Of a stretch of 64,000 nt of DNA, positions 52,244 to 60,548 are shown piece after piece. Under the pieces are notes generated by a model. That model ran no database searches. It was not told the origin of the DNA and worked only from the letters and a program-made list of their open reading frames with translations. The stretch is from Chloroflexota bacterium. Its GTDB lineage: Bacteria > Chloroflexota > Dehalococcoidia > UBA2979. Both the position numbers and the translations under genes were made by a program. The stretch lies in NCBI GenBank assembly GCA_026713865.1, contig JAPONQ010000019.1:62001-126000 (forward strand). The letters run 5' to 3'. Within the stretch, counting starts at the first letter, position 1. Every line of letters starts with the position of its first letter.

Positions 52244-54283
52244 ATGACACTCACGACAGAAGGCACTGCAGCGCGGACCCTGACCCTGCCCGATGAACTC
52301 CTGCTAATGCTCCTCAGCGAGGAAAGCGGATACTTCCACCAGGTGCCTGGTTGGAGCCTGAATTGCGCGGTCGTGGGGGCAGCGCTTGCGGAACTGTCCC
52401 TTATCTCCCGCATTGACACCGACATGGACTCGCTGATCGTCCTGGACGATACCCCGACAGGGGATCCGGTCCTGGACGACGTTCTTCGGGAAATCGCGGA
52501 CGAACCGGGCCAGCAGAGTGCCCAGTACTGGATCGAGCGCCTCGCGCCCCGAGCAGAGACGATCGTTGACTTCACCCTCGACCGCCTGGTCGCGTCGAAC
52601 ATCCTCCAGCATCACGATGGGGACTTCTGGACGCTGTCCCGGACTACCTGGCAGATGCCGACGACAAACGGCTCGACCGGGGACAGAGCTGAGTTCGTCA
52701 CGACGCGCATCAGCAACGTGATCTTCAACAACAGGATCCCCGATCCGAGGGATGCCATCATCATCGCGCTCGCGAACACGTGCGATGTTCTGCGCTTCAT
52801 CTTCCCTATCGAGGAAGAACTCGAGGAGCGCATCGAGCTGCTCTGCAAGCTTGAACTGATCGGCCGGGCGATCGCCGACGCGGTCGCCAACAACCTAGCC
52901 GGCCCGCTGCTCCGGCGTCCCACGCTGACCAAGAAGATCCCGACGGTTCCGATGCGCAAGCTGCTGTTCAACCGACGCCTCTGGCGGGGAAACCTGCCCG
53001 CGCTCTTCGCCGATCTCGCGGAAGAGTACGGCCCGGTCTTCAGGTTCAACCCACCGCTCCAGGATTCCATGCTCTTCCTCGCCGGGCCCGAGACCAATCG
53101 CTGGGCGCACCGGCACGGACGCATGTACCTGAGGGCAAAGGACTATCTTCAGGAGTTTGAGAAGGTGTACGGTGCGTCAGGGATTCTCCCGGCCCTTGAT
53201 GGCGCCGACCACTTCCGCTTCCGCAAGTACCTGGCGCCGGCCTACTCGCGCGCGCGGCTGGAAGGGCAGCTGGATACCGTCTTCGATTACGCCCGCGCTC
53301 ACATGGCGACCTGGTCGGTCGGGGATGCCATGCCCGCAAGCCCCATGTCCCGGGAATTGATCAACGCCCAGCTTTCGCAGCTCATGCTCAGCGTGCAGTC
53401 GCAGGATCTCATCGCCGATTTGAGCACCTACAAGGAACGAGCGCTCACCACGCGAGTCGTGAAGGTTCTGCCCAAGTTCTTGCTGAAGACGCCGTCCATG
53501 AGGCGGAAGGCGAAGGGCATCGAGACACTGCTGGATCGGGTCCAGGGCGTCCATACAGCCGCCCAACGGGCTGGCTGTCCTCGGGATATCGCCGACGACC
53601 TGCTCAGCCTGCACGCCAGCGATCCGCAGTTCCTCCCCGAGTCGAATCTGCGTTTCGCGCTCTCGGCGCCGCTGATTGCGAGCGTGTACCTCGGCGACGG
53701 GCTCAGCTTCGCGCTCTATGCCATGGCGACACAGCCGGAACTCTATGAGCGGATCCGCGCTGAAGCGGATGCCCTGTTCTCCGGTGGTGATCCCTCCCCT
53801 GAGGACTTCACCATGGAGGCCATCGATGTCACCCATCGCTTCATCATGGAGGCGATGCGCGTCTACCCGATCGTCCCGGTGTCGATGCGAACCGTGATGA
53901 ACACCTGCGTCGTGGAGGGTTACGAGCTCCCCGAGGGATCGGAGATCTATATCGCCCAGACGGCTTCACACTACATGAGCGATGTCTTTCCCGATCCCGA
54001 GACCTTCGATATCGACCGCTACCTGCCTCCGCGTGACGAGCATCGCAGTCCCGGCTATGCCCCGTACGGGCTGGGCACGCACACCTGCCTCGGCTCGCGG
54101 TGGATGGAGCTGCAACTCGGCGTCAACCTGCTGATGCTGGCGCACTACTTCACGATCAAGGTGTCGCCGGAAAACCGGCCGCTTCGGATTAGTCCGTTCC
54201 CCTCGCTGTCCATCAGCAAGAAGGTAAAGTTCGTGATCGCTGAGAAGAGGCGCGAGATCCCCACTGCACCGGCTGGGGACTGA
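52244..54283 (+). CDS. Fusion of a GPP34 (GOLPH3-like) domain and a cytochrome P450
   Basis: Residues about 10-225 form a GPP34 domain: LTLPDELLLMLLSEESGYF, CAVVGAALAELSLISRI, DPVLDDVLREIAD, IVDFTLDRLVASNILQ and IPDPRDAIIIALANTCDVL. In eukaryotes this fold binds phosphoinositide-rich membranes. Residues about 250-665 form a P450 with ExxR in FIMEAMRVYP and the haem loop YGLGTHTCLG. The I-helix reads LIASVYLGDGLSFALY, so the usual acid-alcohol pair is missing. ATG 52244 is chosen because homology starts there. A sterol-methyltransferase-like gene follows after 42 bp. I infer a membrane-recruited oxidase acting on a lipid or isoprenoid. Substrate is unknown. Confidence 0.88.
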   Translation: MTLTTEGTAARTLTLPDELLLMLLSEESGYFHQVPGWSLNCAVVGAALAELSLISRIDTDMDSLIVLDDTPTGDPVLDDVLREIADEPGQQSAQYWIERLAPRAETIVDFTLDRLVASNILQHHDGDFWTLSRTTWQMPTTNGSTGDRAEFVTTRISNVIFNNRIPDPRDAIIIALANTCDVLRFIFPIEEELEERIELLCKLELIGRAIADAVANNLAGPLLRRPTLTKKIPTVPMRKLLFNRRLWRGNLPALFADLAEEYGPVFRFNPPLQDSMLFLAGPETNRWAHRHGRMYLRAKDYLQEFEKVYGASGILPALDGADHFRFRKYLAPAYSRARLEGQLDTVFDYARAHMATWSVGDAMPASPMSRELINAQLSQLMLSVQSQDLIADLSTYKERALTTRVVKVLPKFLLKTPSMRRKAKGIETLLDRVQGVHTAAQRAGCPRDIADDLLSLHASDPQFLPESNLRFALSAPLIASVYLGDGLSFALYAMATQPELYERIRAEADALFSGGDPSPEDFTMEAIDVTHRFIMEAMRVYPIVPVSMRTVMNTCVVEGYELPEGSEIYIAQTASHYMSDVFPDPETFDIDRYLPPRDEHRSPGYAPYGLGTHTCLGSRWMELQLGVNLLMLAHYFTIKVSPENRPLRISPFPSLSISKKVKFVIAEKRREIPTAPAGD

Positions 54284-54325
54284 CGCATCTCGGACTAGGG
54301 TCGGCCCGAGAAGGGGATGCGCCAC

Positions 54326-55360
54326 ATGCAGTTGGGCAGACTCTCACGGGAGTTGCGCGATGCCTTTGGGGATTCGGACGTCAGGCGCCGCGTGCAGACC
54401 TTCGACAGCTGGATTGATCGAGCGTCGCCGCGAGCCGCTAGCGCAGGCGGTTACGACCACGCGGAGACGGTGATGGACTACTACGACCTGTGCAGCGCGC
54501 TCATGGTGTGGGGCTGGAGCGAGTCCCTGCACTTCGCGCCCCTCCGCCCAAACGAGAGCCTCGAGGAGTCCCAGGTCCGCCATCAGCGGTTGATGTTCTC
54601 CCGGCTGGAGTTGCAGCGAGGCATGGCGGTGGTCGATGTCGGTTGTGGGATCGGCGGCCCCATGCGTCGCTGCGCTGGCGAGGCCGGCGTCCACGTCGTC
54701 GGCATCAACAACAGTGTGATCCAGTTGGAGAAGGCGAGACGGTTGACTGCCGAGGCCGGGCTCGACCACATGATCGACTACGAAGTTTGCGACTTCATGG
54801 ACATGACCAACATCGCGGACGACACGTTCGATCGCGGGTACGCCATCGAGTCCACGTGCCATGCGCCGGACAAGCAACGTGCGTTCGAGGAGATATTCCG
54901 CGTGTTGAAGCCCGGAGCCCTGTTCTGGGGGCAGGAAATGTGCCTCACGGACGCGTTCGATCCGAACGACCACAGGCATCAGGCCATCAAGCGGGACTTG
55001 ATGCGCGGTATTGCGCTGAACGACATCGCCACCTTCGGAGAAGTGGACCGAGCGCTCGAAGCCGCAGGATTCTCGGTGATCGAAGGGGCGGACCGGGATA
55101 TCCAGCAAGGCCCGTCCACGCCGTGGTATCAGCCCATGGACGGGCGCCACGGGACGTTGGGGAAGGCCCTTCGCAGGCTCCCGCTGGGCCGCAAAGCGTT
55201 CTTCGCGGGAATGAAGGCTGCCCAAGCGCTGCGACTGTTCCCGAAGGGCTCCGCGGAAGTCGTCCGACTCCTCGATCGCACCGCCGACGCCTACGTCGCC
55301 GGGGGCCGGGCGGGCGTCTTTACGCCGCTGTACTGCTTTCTCGCCCGCAAGCCCCTGTAG
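54326..55360 (+). CDS. Sterol C-24 methyltransferase homologue
   Basis: The 344-residue SAM-dependent enzyme matches sterol methyltransferases end to end. It has VWGWSESLHFAP and ESQVRHQRLM, the SAM loop VVDVGCGIGGPMRR, VVGINNSVIQLEKARRLTAEAGL (in pieces), YAIESTCHAPDKQRAF, FWGQEMCLTDAFDPND, PWYQPMDG and a C-terminal domain ending GGRAGVFTPLYCFLARKP, the signature of the sterol-MT C-terminal domain. In eukaryotes the enzyme alkylates the sterol side chain. Bacterial homologues have been reported from uncultured lineages. No squalene cyclase or epoxidase is visible here, so the substrate could be a sterol, hopanoid or other isoprenoid. AAGGGG favours ATG 54326 over 54317. Confidence 0.88.
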   Translation: MQLGRLSRELRDAFGDSDVRRRVQTFDSWIDRASPRAASAGGYDHAETVMDYYDLCSALMVWGWSESLHFAPLRPNESLEESQVRHQRLMFSRLELQRGMAVVDVGCGIGGPMRRCAGEAGVHVVGINNSVIQLEKARRLTAEAGLDHMIDYEVCDFMDMTNIADDTFDRGYAIESTCHAPDKQRAFEEIFRVLKPGALFWGQEMCLTDAFDPNDHRHQAIKRDLMRGIALNDIATFGEVDRALEAAGFSVIEGADRDIQQGPSTPWYQPMDGRHGTLGKALRRLPLGRKAFFAGMKAAQALRLFPKGSAEVVRLLDRTADAYVAGGRAGVFTPLYCFLARKPL

Positions 55361-55951
55361 GCACCGCTGCCCTCCGGCCAGCGCTGCCTGCAACCCCTCC
55401 GTCGACTCCCGCACGGCATTCGCCGAGTCGAGGACGCCGCACCGAGATCGCAGGCCAACGATTTTGGGGACACCAAGGGGCGAAGATCGCCTTGCGCCAT
55501 GAGTTCGGAACCTGCGCAGACCTCGCCCTCGCAAGCTGGAATGGCTCATGGGCGTGAGGGTGGCCCTGGCCGCTTCGTGGTGCCGGGTGCACTTCGGGAG
55601 CTAGGTCCAGCCGTCGGAAGACCTCATGCAGGAAGAGTTCGAAGAAGGCGGCGTTCCGCGAAGGGGCACGGGATCGCGCGCGACCACCTCGGCGTGGTAC
55701 TCCGGCGCTTTGGCTCGGGGTGGGGCGCTGTCGGCGAGCTTGGTGCCCGTGTCGGGAAGACGCGGACGAACCGCTAAGGGGCGCACCCCTGCTTCGGGGG
55801 CACTCACCATGGATGTCGACGGCAGCGCCAGAGTGGCGGGAGCACCTCCGGTTCGCCGAATCGACCGACAAATGTCTCCGAAATGGCCCCAGTGGCGACG
55901 GAAACGACCATTCCAAGCCGCTCCCACACCCGCATTCGAACCTAGAATGCT
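55361..55951. other. Island margin without intact genes
   Basis: Six hundred bases between the sterol-methyltransferase-like gene and tRNA-Glu hold only overlapping short frames on both strands. The minus strand near 55,865-55,905 reads HWGHFGDIC, similar to GGHFGDMFGG near the tRNA fragment at 60.7 kb. This might be debris from the 3' end of integrase genes at tRNA attachment sites, but the support is weak. Confidence 0.35.
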
Positions 55952-56027
55952 TGGTGCCCCCAGGGGGACTCGAACCCCCGTTTCCACCTTGAGAGGGTGG
56001 CGTCCTGGGCCGCTAGACGATGGGGGC
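55952..56027 (-). tRNA. tRNA-Glu (anticodon CTC)
   Basis: A full cloverleaf on the minus strand: acceptor GCCCCCA pairs with TGGGGGC, followed by discriminator A and an encoded CCA. The D arm contains TCTAGCGG, the anticodon stem CCACC/GGTGG closes the loop CTCTCAA with anticodon CTC, and the T arm is GGGGG-TTCGAGT-CCCCC. Its 3' end abuts the accessory region to its left, the usual arrangement for an integration target. Confidence 0.96.
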
Positions 56028-56132
56028 GCGGCTCCGCTCCCCGACAACAGAACCGGCGCCTAGCTTATCGCCCCTTCCCGGGAGCGTCACCGCCCCGCCA
56101 CTCGGCCGCCGCGACGGCCGGCCCCCGTGTGC

Positions 56133-57533
56133 TCAGTCCAGCGGCGGACGCCTCGAGATCCAGTCGGTCGCCTGCTCGTAGGCGGCCGCAGCCCGATACA
56201 CCGCCGCCTCCTCGAACGCGCGCCCGGCGATCTGCATGGAGAGCGGCAGTCCGCTCCGCGTGTATCCGACGGGCAGCGCCAGCGCTGGAACTCCGATCAC
56301 GTTGAAGGGCTGGCGCGCCTGCCGCGGGTAGGTTCTGGCGATCTCGTCCGCGTCCTCGATGCGCGGCGGCGGATCCATGGAGGAGACCGTGACCGCGACG
56401 TCGAACCCTTCCATCGCATGCTCGAACTGCTCGACGAGACGGCGTCGGAGCCGCGTGGCGTGCACGTAATCGACGGCCCGGACGAAGGCACCCGGGAGAA
56501 GGCGCTGCCTCAGCGATGCGCCGTAGTCGTCCGGCCGCTCACGCAGCCACTTCTCGTGGACGGCGTACGCCTCGGACGTGATGAGCGTGCGGCTGCAGGC
56601 GGCGTATAGCTCCAGCGGTTCGAGTTGCAGTTCCCGGACCTCCGCACCGAGCCCTGCCAGGACCTCGACGGCCTCCTCGACGGCGCCCGACACCTCCGGA
56701 TCGGCCACCATGTCCTTCGCGTAGAAGTGACGGATCAGCCCCACCCGGAGCCCCCTCACGCCGGCACCAGGGTCAGCCGCAAAGTCGGGGACCGGCACCC
56801 GCGCGCTGGCGGGATCGAGCGGGTCATGTCCGGCGATCGCCGTGAGCAGGAGGGCGTTGTCCTCAACCGTCCGCGTCAGTGGACCGACGGTGTCGAGGGT
56901 GAACGCGAGCGGGAAGACACCGCGCCGGCTGACGCGCCCGTAGGTCGGCTTCATCCCCACGATCCCGCACAGCGATGCCGGGCCGCGAACCGAGCCGCCC
57001 GTGTCTGTGCCGAGCGCCGCCGGCAGGAGCCCGGCCGCCACCGCCGCCGCCGAGCCGCTGGAGGAGCCACCGGTGAAGTGGTCGGTGTTCCAGGGGTTGC
57101 GGGGCGGCGGCCAGGGGAGGTCCCAGGAGGGCCCCCCGAGCGCGAACTCGTGCGTCGCCATCTTTCCCATCAAGACGCAGCCCGCCGCCGTGAGCCTCTC
57201 GGTGACCGCCGCGTCCCGGTCGGGCACGTTTCCCTCGAGGAGCGTCGAGTGCGCCGTGGTGGGGACGCCCGCGTAGTCGATGATGTCCTTCAGGCCGTAC
57301 GGGATGCCGTGGAGCGTTCCGCGGTACCGGCCGGCTGCGATCTCCGCCTCCGCCTCTCTCGCCGAGCGCAGGGCGATCTCACGGGTGGGATGGATGTACG
57401 CGTGGAGCCGGTCGTCGAGAGCGTCGGCGCGCCGGAAGAGCGCTTCGACGTACTCGACCGGCGAGAGCTCTCGCCCGCGCATCAGCGATGACGCCTCGGT
57501 GATCCCCATCCACGCGAGGTCGGTCACCCTCAC
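56133..57533 (-). CDS. Amidase-signature family amidase
   Basis: The 466-residue serine amidase has the Ser-cisSer-Lys triad: Lys in PYGLKDIIDYAG, Ser in GGSSSGSAAAVAAGLLP and Ser in GTDTGGSVRGPASLCG. It is a free-standing amidase or a GatA relative. A 66-codon gene of the GatC/AtzG type overlaps its start as GTGA (start GTG 57533), while no gatB is nearby. A two-subunit hydrolase like AtzE-AtzG is therefore likelier than tRNA amidation. Substrate is unknown. Confidence 0.9.
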   Translation of the reverse strand: MRVTDLAWMGITEASSLMRGRELSPVEYVEALFRRADALDDRLHAYIHPTREIALRSAREAEAEIAAGRYRGTLHGIPYGLKDIIDYAGVPTTAHSTLLEGNVPDRDAAVTERLTAAGCVLMGKMATHEFALGGPSWDLPWPPPRNPWNTDHFTGGSSSGSAAAVAAGLLPAALGTDTGGSVRGPASLCGIVGMKPTYGRVSRRGVFPLAFTLDTVGPLTRTVEDNALLLTAIAGHDPLDPASARVPVPDFAADPGAGVRGLRVGLIRHFYAKDMVADPEVSGAVEEAVEVLAGLGAEVRELQLEPLELYAACSRTLITSEAYAVHEKWLRERPDDYGASLRQRLLPGAFVRAVDYVHATRLRRRLVEQFEHAMEGFDVAVTVSSMDPPPRIEDADEIARTYPRQARQPFNVIGVPALALPVGYTRSGLPLSMQIAGRAFEEAAVYRAAAAYEQATDWISRRPPLD

Positions 57534-57730
57534 GCCTCCTCGCGGGCGCGGAAGACGTGCGCCGGCTCCTCGGCCGGAGCGAAGTCGCGGGGGAGCCCCG
57601 CTATCAGGTCTCCCATGTACAGAGCAGCCCGGGAGAACTCCTCCATCTGCTCGGGCGTGAACCTGGTCAGGCCCGTTCTCCGGGCGAACGCCTCGATCTC
57701 CTCGCGCGTCGTCAGATAGCCGCCTGGCAT
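57530..57730 (-). CDS. GatC/AtzG-like small amidase partner
   Basis: The 66-residue protein (MPGGYLTTREEIEAFARRTG, FTPEQMEEFSRAALYMGDLIAGL, EEPAHVFRARE) has the helix-helix-extended tail layout of GatC and AtzG-like proteins, which wrap around and stabilise the amidase subunit. It overlaps the amidase start. The assignment leans on context and on this short pattern. Confidence 0.6.
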   Translation of the reverse strand: MPGGYLTTREEIEAFARRTGLTRFTPEQMEEFSRAALYMGDLIAGLPRDFAPAEEPAHVFRAREEA

Positions 57731-57874
57731 CGATCCCTCCCCCCGCCACGCCGGAGACTATCCGAACGCGGGAGGGGTGGCTCCGATCCGGGATCGCGGG
57801 CTGCCGGCCCGCCCGCGCCGCGAGCCCGCGAGCGAGCGGTATGCTCGTGATCCCAGGGCGTCTGGAGACGATGC

Positions 57875-58912
57875 GTGAGCGCGCGCGTAACCAACCTCAC
57901 GATCCTCGCATTGCTGCTGATCGAGCTCGGGTCCGGGCTCGGCAGCCTGCTCGTGGGCAGCCCGGGCGGAAGCTGGGTCTTCTGGCTGCACGGAGCCGGC
58001 GGGCTCAGCCTGGTCGTGCTCGTCACGTGGAAGTGGCGGATCGTCGCGCGCTCCTTCGCGCGCCGGCGCGCGGGGGCGTGGGCGGTAGCGCCGGTCCTGC
58101 TGGGAACGATCTTCGTGGCCACCCTCGCGACCGGGCTGTGGTGGGCGGCGGTCGGCCGCGGGAGCCTGCCGCTGCCGATCTACGGGTCGATGAGGCCGCT
58201 CGTGCTGCACACGGTGCTCGCGCTCGTTCTCATTCCGCCGTTCATCGTCCACGTCGCCGTCCGCTGGCCTCGCGCACGCGTCGCCGATTTCGCGAGCAGG
58301 CGCGCCGCGCTCCGCCTGCTCGGGGTCGGCGCCGGCGGGCTCGTGCTCTCGCGCGGCCTCGTCGCCTCATCGGTACTGATCGGCCCCGATCGTCGCTTCA
58401 CCGGTTCGCGTGAGGAGGCGAGCTTCACCGGAAACGCGCACCCCGTCACCAACTGGCTCGCGGATCGGCGGCAGCGGATCGAAGTGGCGGGCTGGCGCCT
58501 GAGCGTCCGCGGCGAGGTCGCCCGTCCGGCCGAGATCGACCACGCCGAGCTGTCGGCCATGCCGATGCGCGAGCAGCGCGAGATCCTGGACTGCACCGGC
58601 GGCTGGTACACCTGGCAGGACTGGGCCGGCGTCCCGCTGGAGGCCGTGATCGCGCGCGCGCGCGCCGCGCCCGAGGCCCGCAGCGTCGTGGTCCGGTCCG
58701 TCACCGGCTACTCGCGCCGCTTCGCGCTGGGCGAGGCTGGCCCCCTCCTTCTCGCCACACACGTGGGAGGGGAGCCGCTCAGCGCCGGGCACGGCTTCCC
58801 CGTGCGGCTGGTTGCGCCGGGGCGCCGGGGCTACCATTGGGTGAAGTGGGTGGAGGCGGTTGAGATCAGCTCGCTCCCCGCGTGGTGGCAGCCGCCCCTG
58901 CCGACGCAATAG
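57875..58912 (+). CDS. Membrane-anchored molybdopterin (sulfite-oxidase-fold) oxidoreductase
   Basis: The 345-residue protein joins two parts. Residues 1-~125 form about four transmembrane helices with His residues (FWLHGAGG, VLHTVLAL, FIVHVAVRWP) like a small cytochrome b anchor. Residues ~180-340 form a sulfite-oxidase-type molybdopterin domain with the metal-binding Cys in EILDCTGGWYTWQDWAG and GHGFPVRLVAPGRRGYHWVKWV. A hydrophobic segment with a paired Arg (FASRRAALRLLGVG) between them resembles a Tat signal, which fits the tatBC genes in the window. It probably passes electrons between the membrane pool and an outer-face substrate. Confidence 0.83.
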   Translation: MSARVTNLTILALLLIELGSGLGSLLVGSPGGSWVFWLHGAGGLSLVVLVTWKWRIVARSFARRRAGAWAVAPVLLGTIFVATLATGLWWAAVGRGSLPLPIYGSMRPLVLHTVLALVLIPPFIVHVAVRWPRARVADFASRRAALRLLGVGAGGLVLSRGLVASSVLIGPDRRFTGSREEASFTGNAHPVTNWLADRRQRIEVAGWRLSVRGEVARPAEIDHAELSAMPMREQREILDCTGGWYTWQDWAGVPLEAVIARARAAPEARSVVVRSVTGYSRRFALGEAGPLLLATHVGGEPLSAGHGFPVRLVAPGRRGYHWVKWVEAVEISSLPAWWQPPLPTQ

Positions 58913-58939
58913 CGTCCGGCGCACCGGCGGCGCGGCGCC

Positions 58940-59704
58940 GTGAGAGAGCCGGATTCGATGGAGGCCGACCGCGTCGCGGCAGCCGGGGCCTACGGCGACC
59001 GGATCGCGGCCGCGTACGACGAGCTGCACGCGCACATGGAGCCGGCGCTCGCCGTCGAGGCGCTGGCGGCGCTCGCCTCCGGCGGTCGCGTGCTGGAGCT
59101 GGGGGTCGGCACCGGGCGGGTGGCGCTGCCCCTCGCCGAGCGCGGGCTCGAGGTGCACGGCATCGACGCGTCCGAGGGCATGATCGCCCGGCTCCGCACC
59201 AAGCCGGGCGGTGACGCCATCGCGCTCACCGTGGGTGACTTCGCCGATGTCGGCGCCGAAGGGGAGTTCGCGCTCGTCTTCGTCGTCTTCACCACCTTCT
59301 TCGGACTGCTCTCGCAAGAAGAGCAGGTGCGCTGCTTCCGCAACGTCGCGGCACGTCTCGACCGCGGCGGGGTGTTCGTCGTCGAGGCCTTCGTGCCGGA
59401 CCTCGGGCGCTACAACGAGCGCCGAGAGGCCCTGCGGGCCGCACACCGCGCGGAGCAGTTGCGCTTCCACCTCTCGCACCTCGATGCCGTCGCGCAGCGG
59501 ATCTCCACGAAGCTGCTCGTGATCGACGACGGGCAGCTGGCCCAGTACCCGGTCGAGATCCGCTACGCCTGGCCGTCGGAGCTCGATCTGATGGCGCGAC
59601 TCGCCGGGCTGCGCCTCCGCGAGCGGTGGAGCGACTGGCGGGGCGCTCCCTTCACGTCGGCCAGCGGCGCGCACATCTCCGTCTACGAGCGCGCCCGCGA
59701 GTGA
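58940..59704 (+). CDS. Class I SAM-dependent methyltransferase
   Basis: The product (254 residues from GTG 58940, or shorter from ATG 58958) has a Rossmann methyltransferase core: RVLELGVGTGRVALPLAERG (motif I), VHGIDASEGMIARLR (motif II acid), and LVFVVFTTFFGLLSQEEQ (post motif). The rest resembles small-molecule methyltransferases of the ubiE/tellurite type. The acceptor is unknown. Its stop overlaps the start of the VanZ-like gene. Confidence 0.82.
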   Translation: MREPDSMEADRVAAAGAYGDRIAAAYDELHAHMEPALAVEALAALASGGRVLELGVGTGRVALPLAERGLEVHGIDASEGMIARLRTKPGGDAIALTVGDFADVGAEGEFALVFVVFTTFFGLLSQEEQVRCFRNVAARLDRGGVFVVEAFVPDLGRYNERREALRAAHRAEQLRFHLSHLDAVAQRISTKLLVIDDGQLAQYPVEIRYAWPSELDLMARLAGLRLRERWSDWRGAPFTSASGAHISVYERARE

Positions 59705-60303
59705 TCGGGCGCGGTCTCCGCCCGCGCGGCACGGCCGGCGTGTCCATCTTCGCCTCCGACCGCGAGCGTCGCCTCTGGCTGTGGACGCTCGTCGTGGTGG
59801 TCGCGATCTACGCGACGCTCGGCGTCACGGGAGTGCTGGCCGAGGAGTTGCGCGATCGGGGTCTGCTGGCGGGCGGATTCGCCACTGCCATGGTCCTGGT
59901 CGGCGCGACCGTGCTGACGCAGGGGCTGAGGACGCGCCCGCGCGGCATCGAGATCGCCGTCGCGCTGGGCGTCACGGTTGTCTACCTGATGGTGATCGTG
60001 CGCATGGCGCTCGAAGAGCGCACACATCTCATCGAGTACGGCGTGGTGGCCGTGCTCATTCTCGAGGCGCTCGCAGAGCGCGTCGACCGCGGCCGCCGCG
60101 TCCCGCTCCCCGCCGTCCTCGCCATCGTTGCCACGGCGCTCCTCGGCGCCGTCGACGAGGGCATCCAGGCTGTCATCCCCACGCGCGTCTTCGACGTGCA
60201 GGACATCGTCTTCAACACGCTCGCCGCCATCATGGCGATCGCCGCGAGCCTCGCGCTGGGCTGGGCGCGGCGGCTGCGGCACCGCACCCCGGGGGCTGAC
60301 TAG
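59701..60303 (+). CDS. VanZ-like membrane protein
   Basis: The 200-residue protein has four to five hydrophobic segments and the VanZ-like signature HLIEYGVVAVLILEAL followed by GAVDEGIQAVIPTRVFDVQDIVFNTLAAIM, with the conserved DExxQ and Dxx-N residues. GTG 59701 overlaps the methyltransferase stop as GTGA. GTG 59740 is an alternative. The role of most VanZ-like proteins is unknown, and glycopeptide resistance should not be assumed. Confidence 0.78.
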   Translation: MIGRGLRPRGTAGVSIFASDRERRLWLWTLVVVVAIYATLGVTGVLAEELRDRGLLAGGFATAMVLVGATVLTQGLRTRPRGIEIAVALGVTVVYLMVIVRMALEERTHLIEYGVVAVLILEALAERVDRGRRVPLPAVLAIVATALLGAVDEGIQAVIPTRVFDVQDIVFNTLAAIMAIAASLALGWARRLRHRTPGAD

Positions 60304-60548
60304 CGAGCGGCCCGGCACTGCAGCGCCGCCGGGCAGCCGCGGCGGGGACGTGGCGGCGTGCGTTCGGCTCGGGCTCGCCGTACTTCCCGACGCCATCGAC
60401 GTCACCGCCGATTGGAGCGGCGCGGGGGACGTGCCGCTGCCGCCTGGCGGTCACCGACTCCGCCCGCGCGGCTCTCCCGGCACTGCCCGCACCGGCTCAC
60501 CGCCCGGTCCGGACGCCCGCCGACATCGTGGCGCTCGGCCAGCGGGAG

